64,000 nucleotides of DNA, from positions 124,001-188,000 of the forward strand of contig NZ_JAHYXK010000001.1 of the NCBI RefSeq assembly GCF_019443125.1. Reading direction: 5' to 3'. The notes under the pieces are model-generated. The model did no database searches and had not been told where the DNA came from. It saw only the letters and a program-made list of their open reading frames with translations. Below are positions 63,903 to 64,000 of this stretch, piece by piece. A program made the position numbers and the translations under genes. Source of the stretch: Pontibacter aydingkolensis. Lineage in GTDB: Bacteria > Bacteroidota > Bacteroidia > Cytophagales > Hymenobacteraceae. Numbering within the stretch: position 1 is the stretch's first letter; each line of letters begins with the position of its first letter.

Positions 63903-64000
63903 ATGAAACCGCTTTTCATGCTGCTACTAACCTATTTGCTTTGCTGGCAGGTTAGTTTAGGACAGCAAAATTCTTACACCGGCAATGGCCAGGTCACCTT
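63903..64000 (+). CDS. Start of an exported protein, cut by the window end
   Basis: ATG at 63903 opens MKPLFMLLLTYLLCWQVSLG followed by QQNSYTGNGQVT, a signal peptide and the first mature residues. The frame is open to the end of the window. It is probably a further exported protein. Nothing else can be said. Confidence 0.6.
   Translation, partial: MKPLFMLLLTYLLCWQVSLGQQNSYTGNGQVT

Overview
The window reads as a chromosomal segment of a Bacteroidota bacterium, most likely Cytophagales/Hymenobacteraceae (Pontibacter-like). This taxonomic placement is inference. The supporting evidence is two proteins with T9SS C-terminal sorting domains, a GWxTD lipoprotein, DUF2723 and TSP3-OmpA proteins, a Rho factor with a long Arg/Asn/Asp insertion, and promoters of the Bacteroidota type (TTTG, about 19 bp, TAnnTTTG). 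No plasmid, prophage, CRISPR array or rRNA operon was seen.

Layout. 1-6 kb: end of an unknown gene, REP-like palindromes, a secreted coiled-coil protein, overlapping queD-folE pterin genes, a TIGR01777 epimerase and a bifunctional PBP1A. 6-9 kb: a gene string with a membrane-anchored methyltransferase, a UbiA prenyltransferase and a small membrane protein. 9-19 kb: rho, serS, a GT9 glycosyltransferase, a PolX whose polymerase site is degenerate, and small envelope or unknown genes including an EVE protein. 19-27 kb: pyrR-pyrB, an RBBP9-like hydrolase, TSP3-OmpA, pepP and a second GT9. 27-34 kb: M16 peptidase, O-methyltransferase, a large LysM lytic transglycosylase and an MFS exporter. 34-45 kb: dnaE, a broken RAYT transposase beside its own REP palindromes, trxA, a DUF421 protein, several unknown genes and a Pal-like lipoprotein. 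45-58 kb: a PLP trans-sulfuration enzyme, a VTT protein, tRNA-Arg(ACG), bacilliredoxin, purD, recQ, kdsD-manC, rlmB and a GWxTD lipoprotein. 58-64 kb: a DUF2723 membrane protein and T9SS cargo.

The genes are mostly core housekeeping and envelope functions. The unusual content is between and across them. (1) The word AAGTATA/TATACTT is strongly over-represented in both orientations, inside genes, in gaps and as inverted pairs in terminator stems, an architecture like that of DNA-uptake sequences. (2) Several non-coding repeat families fill the larger gaps: a 209-bp element with perfect 29-bp terminal inverted repeats and two relatives, a 266-bp element with about 43-bp inverted ends and relatives, GCC-TCT-GGC palindromes, and RAYT-type REPs. 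(3) Low-complexity word tracts such as AACCAATAAC and TTTGTCCTTTGTC sit at the edges of many intergenic gaps, often as opposed arms.

Coordinates and starts were worked out by hand. Family names rest on recognised motifs without database searches. Several starts were moved from the longest reading frame to a better-supported internal codon.
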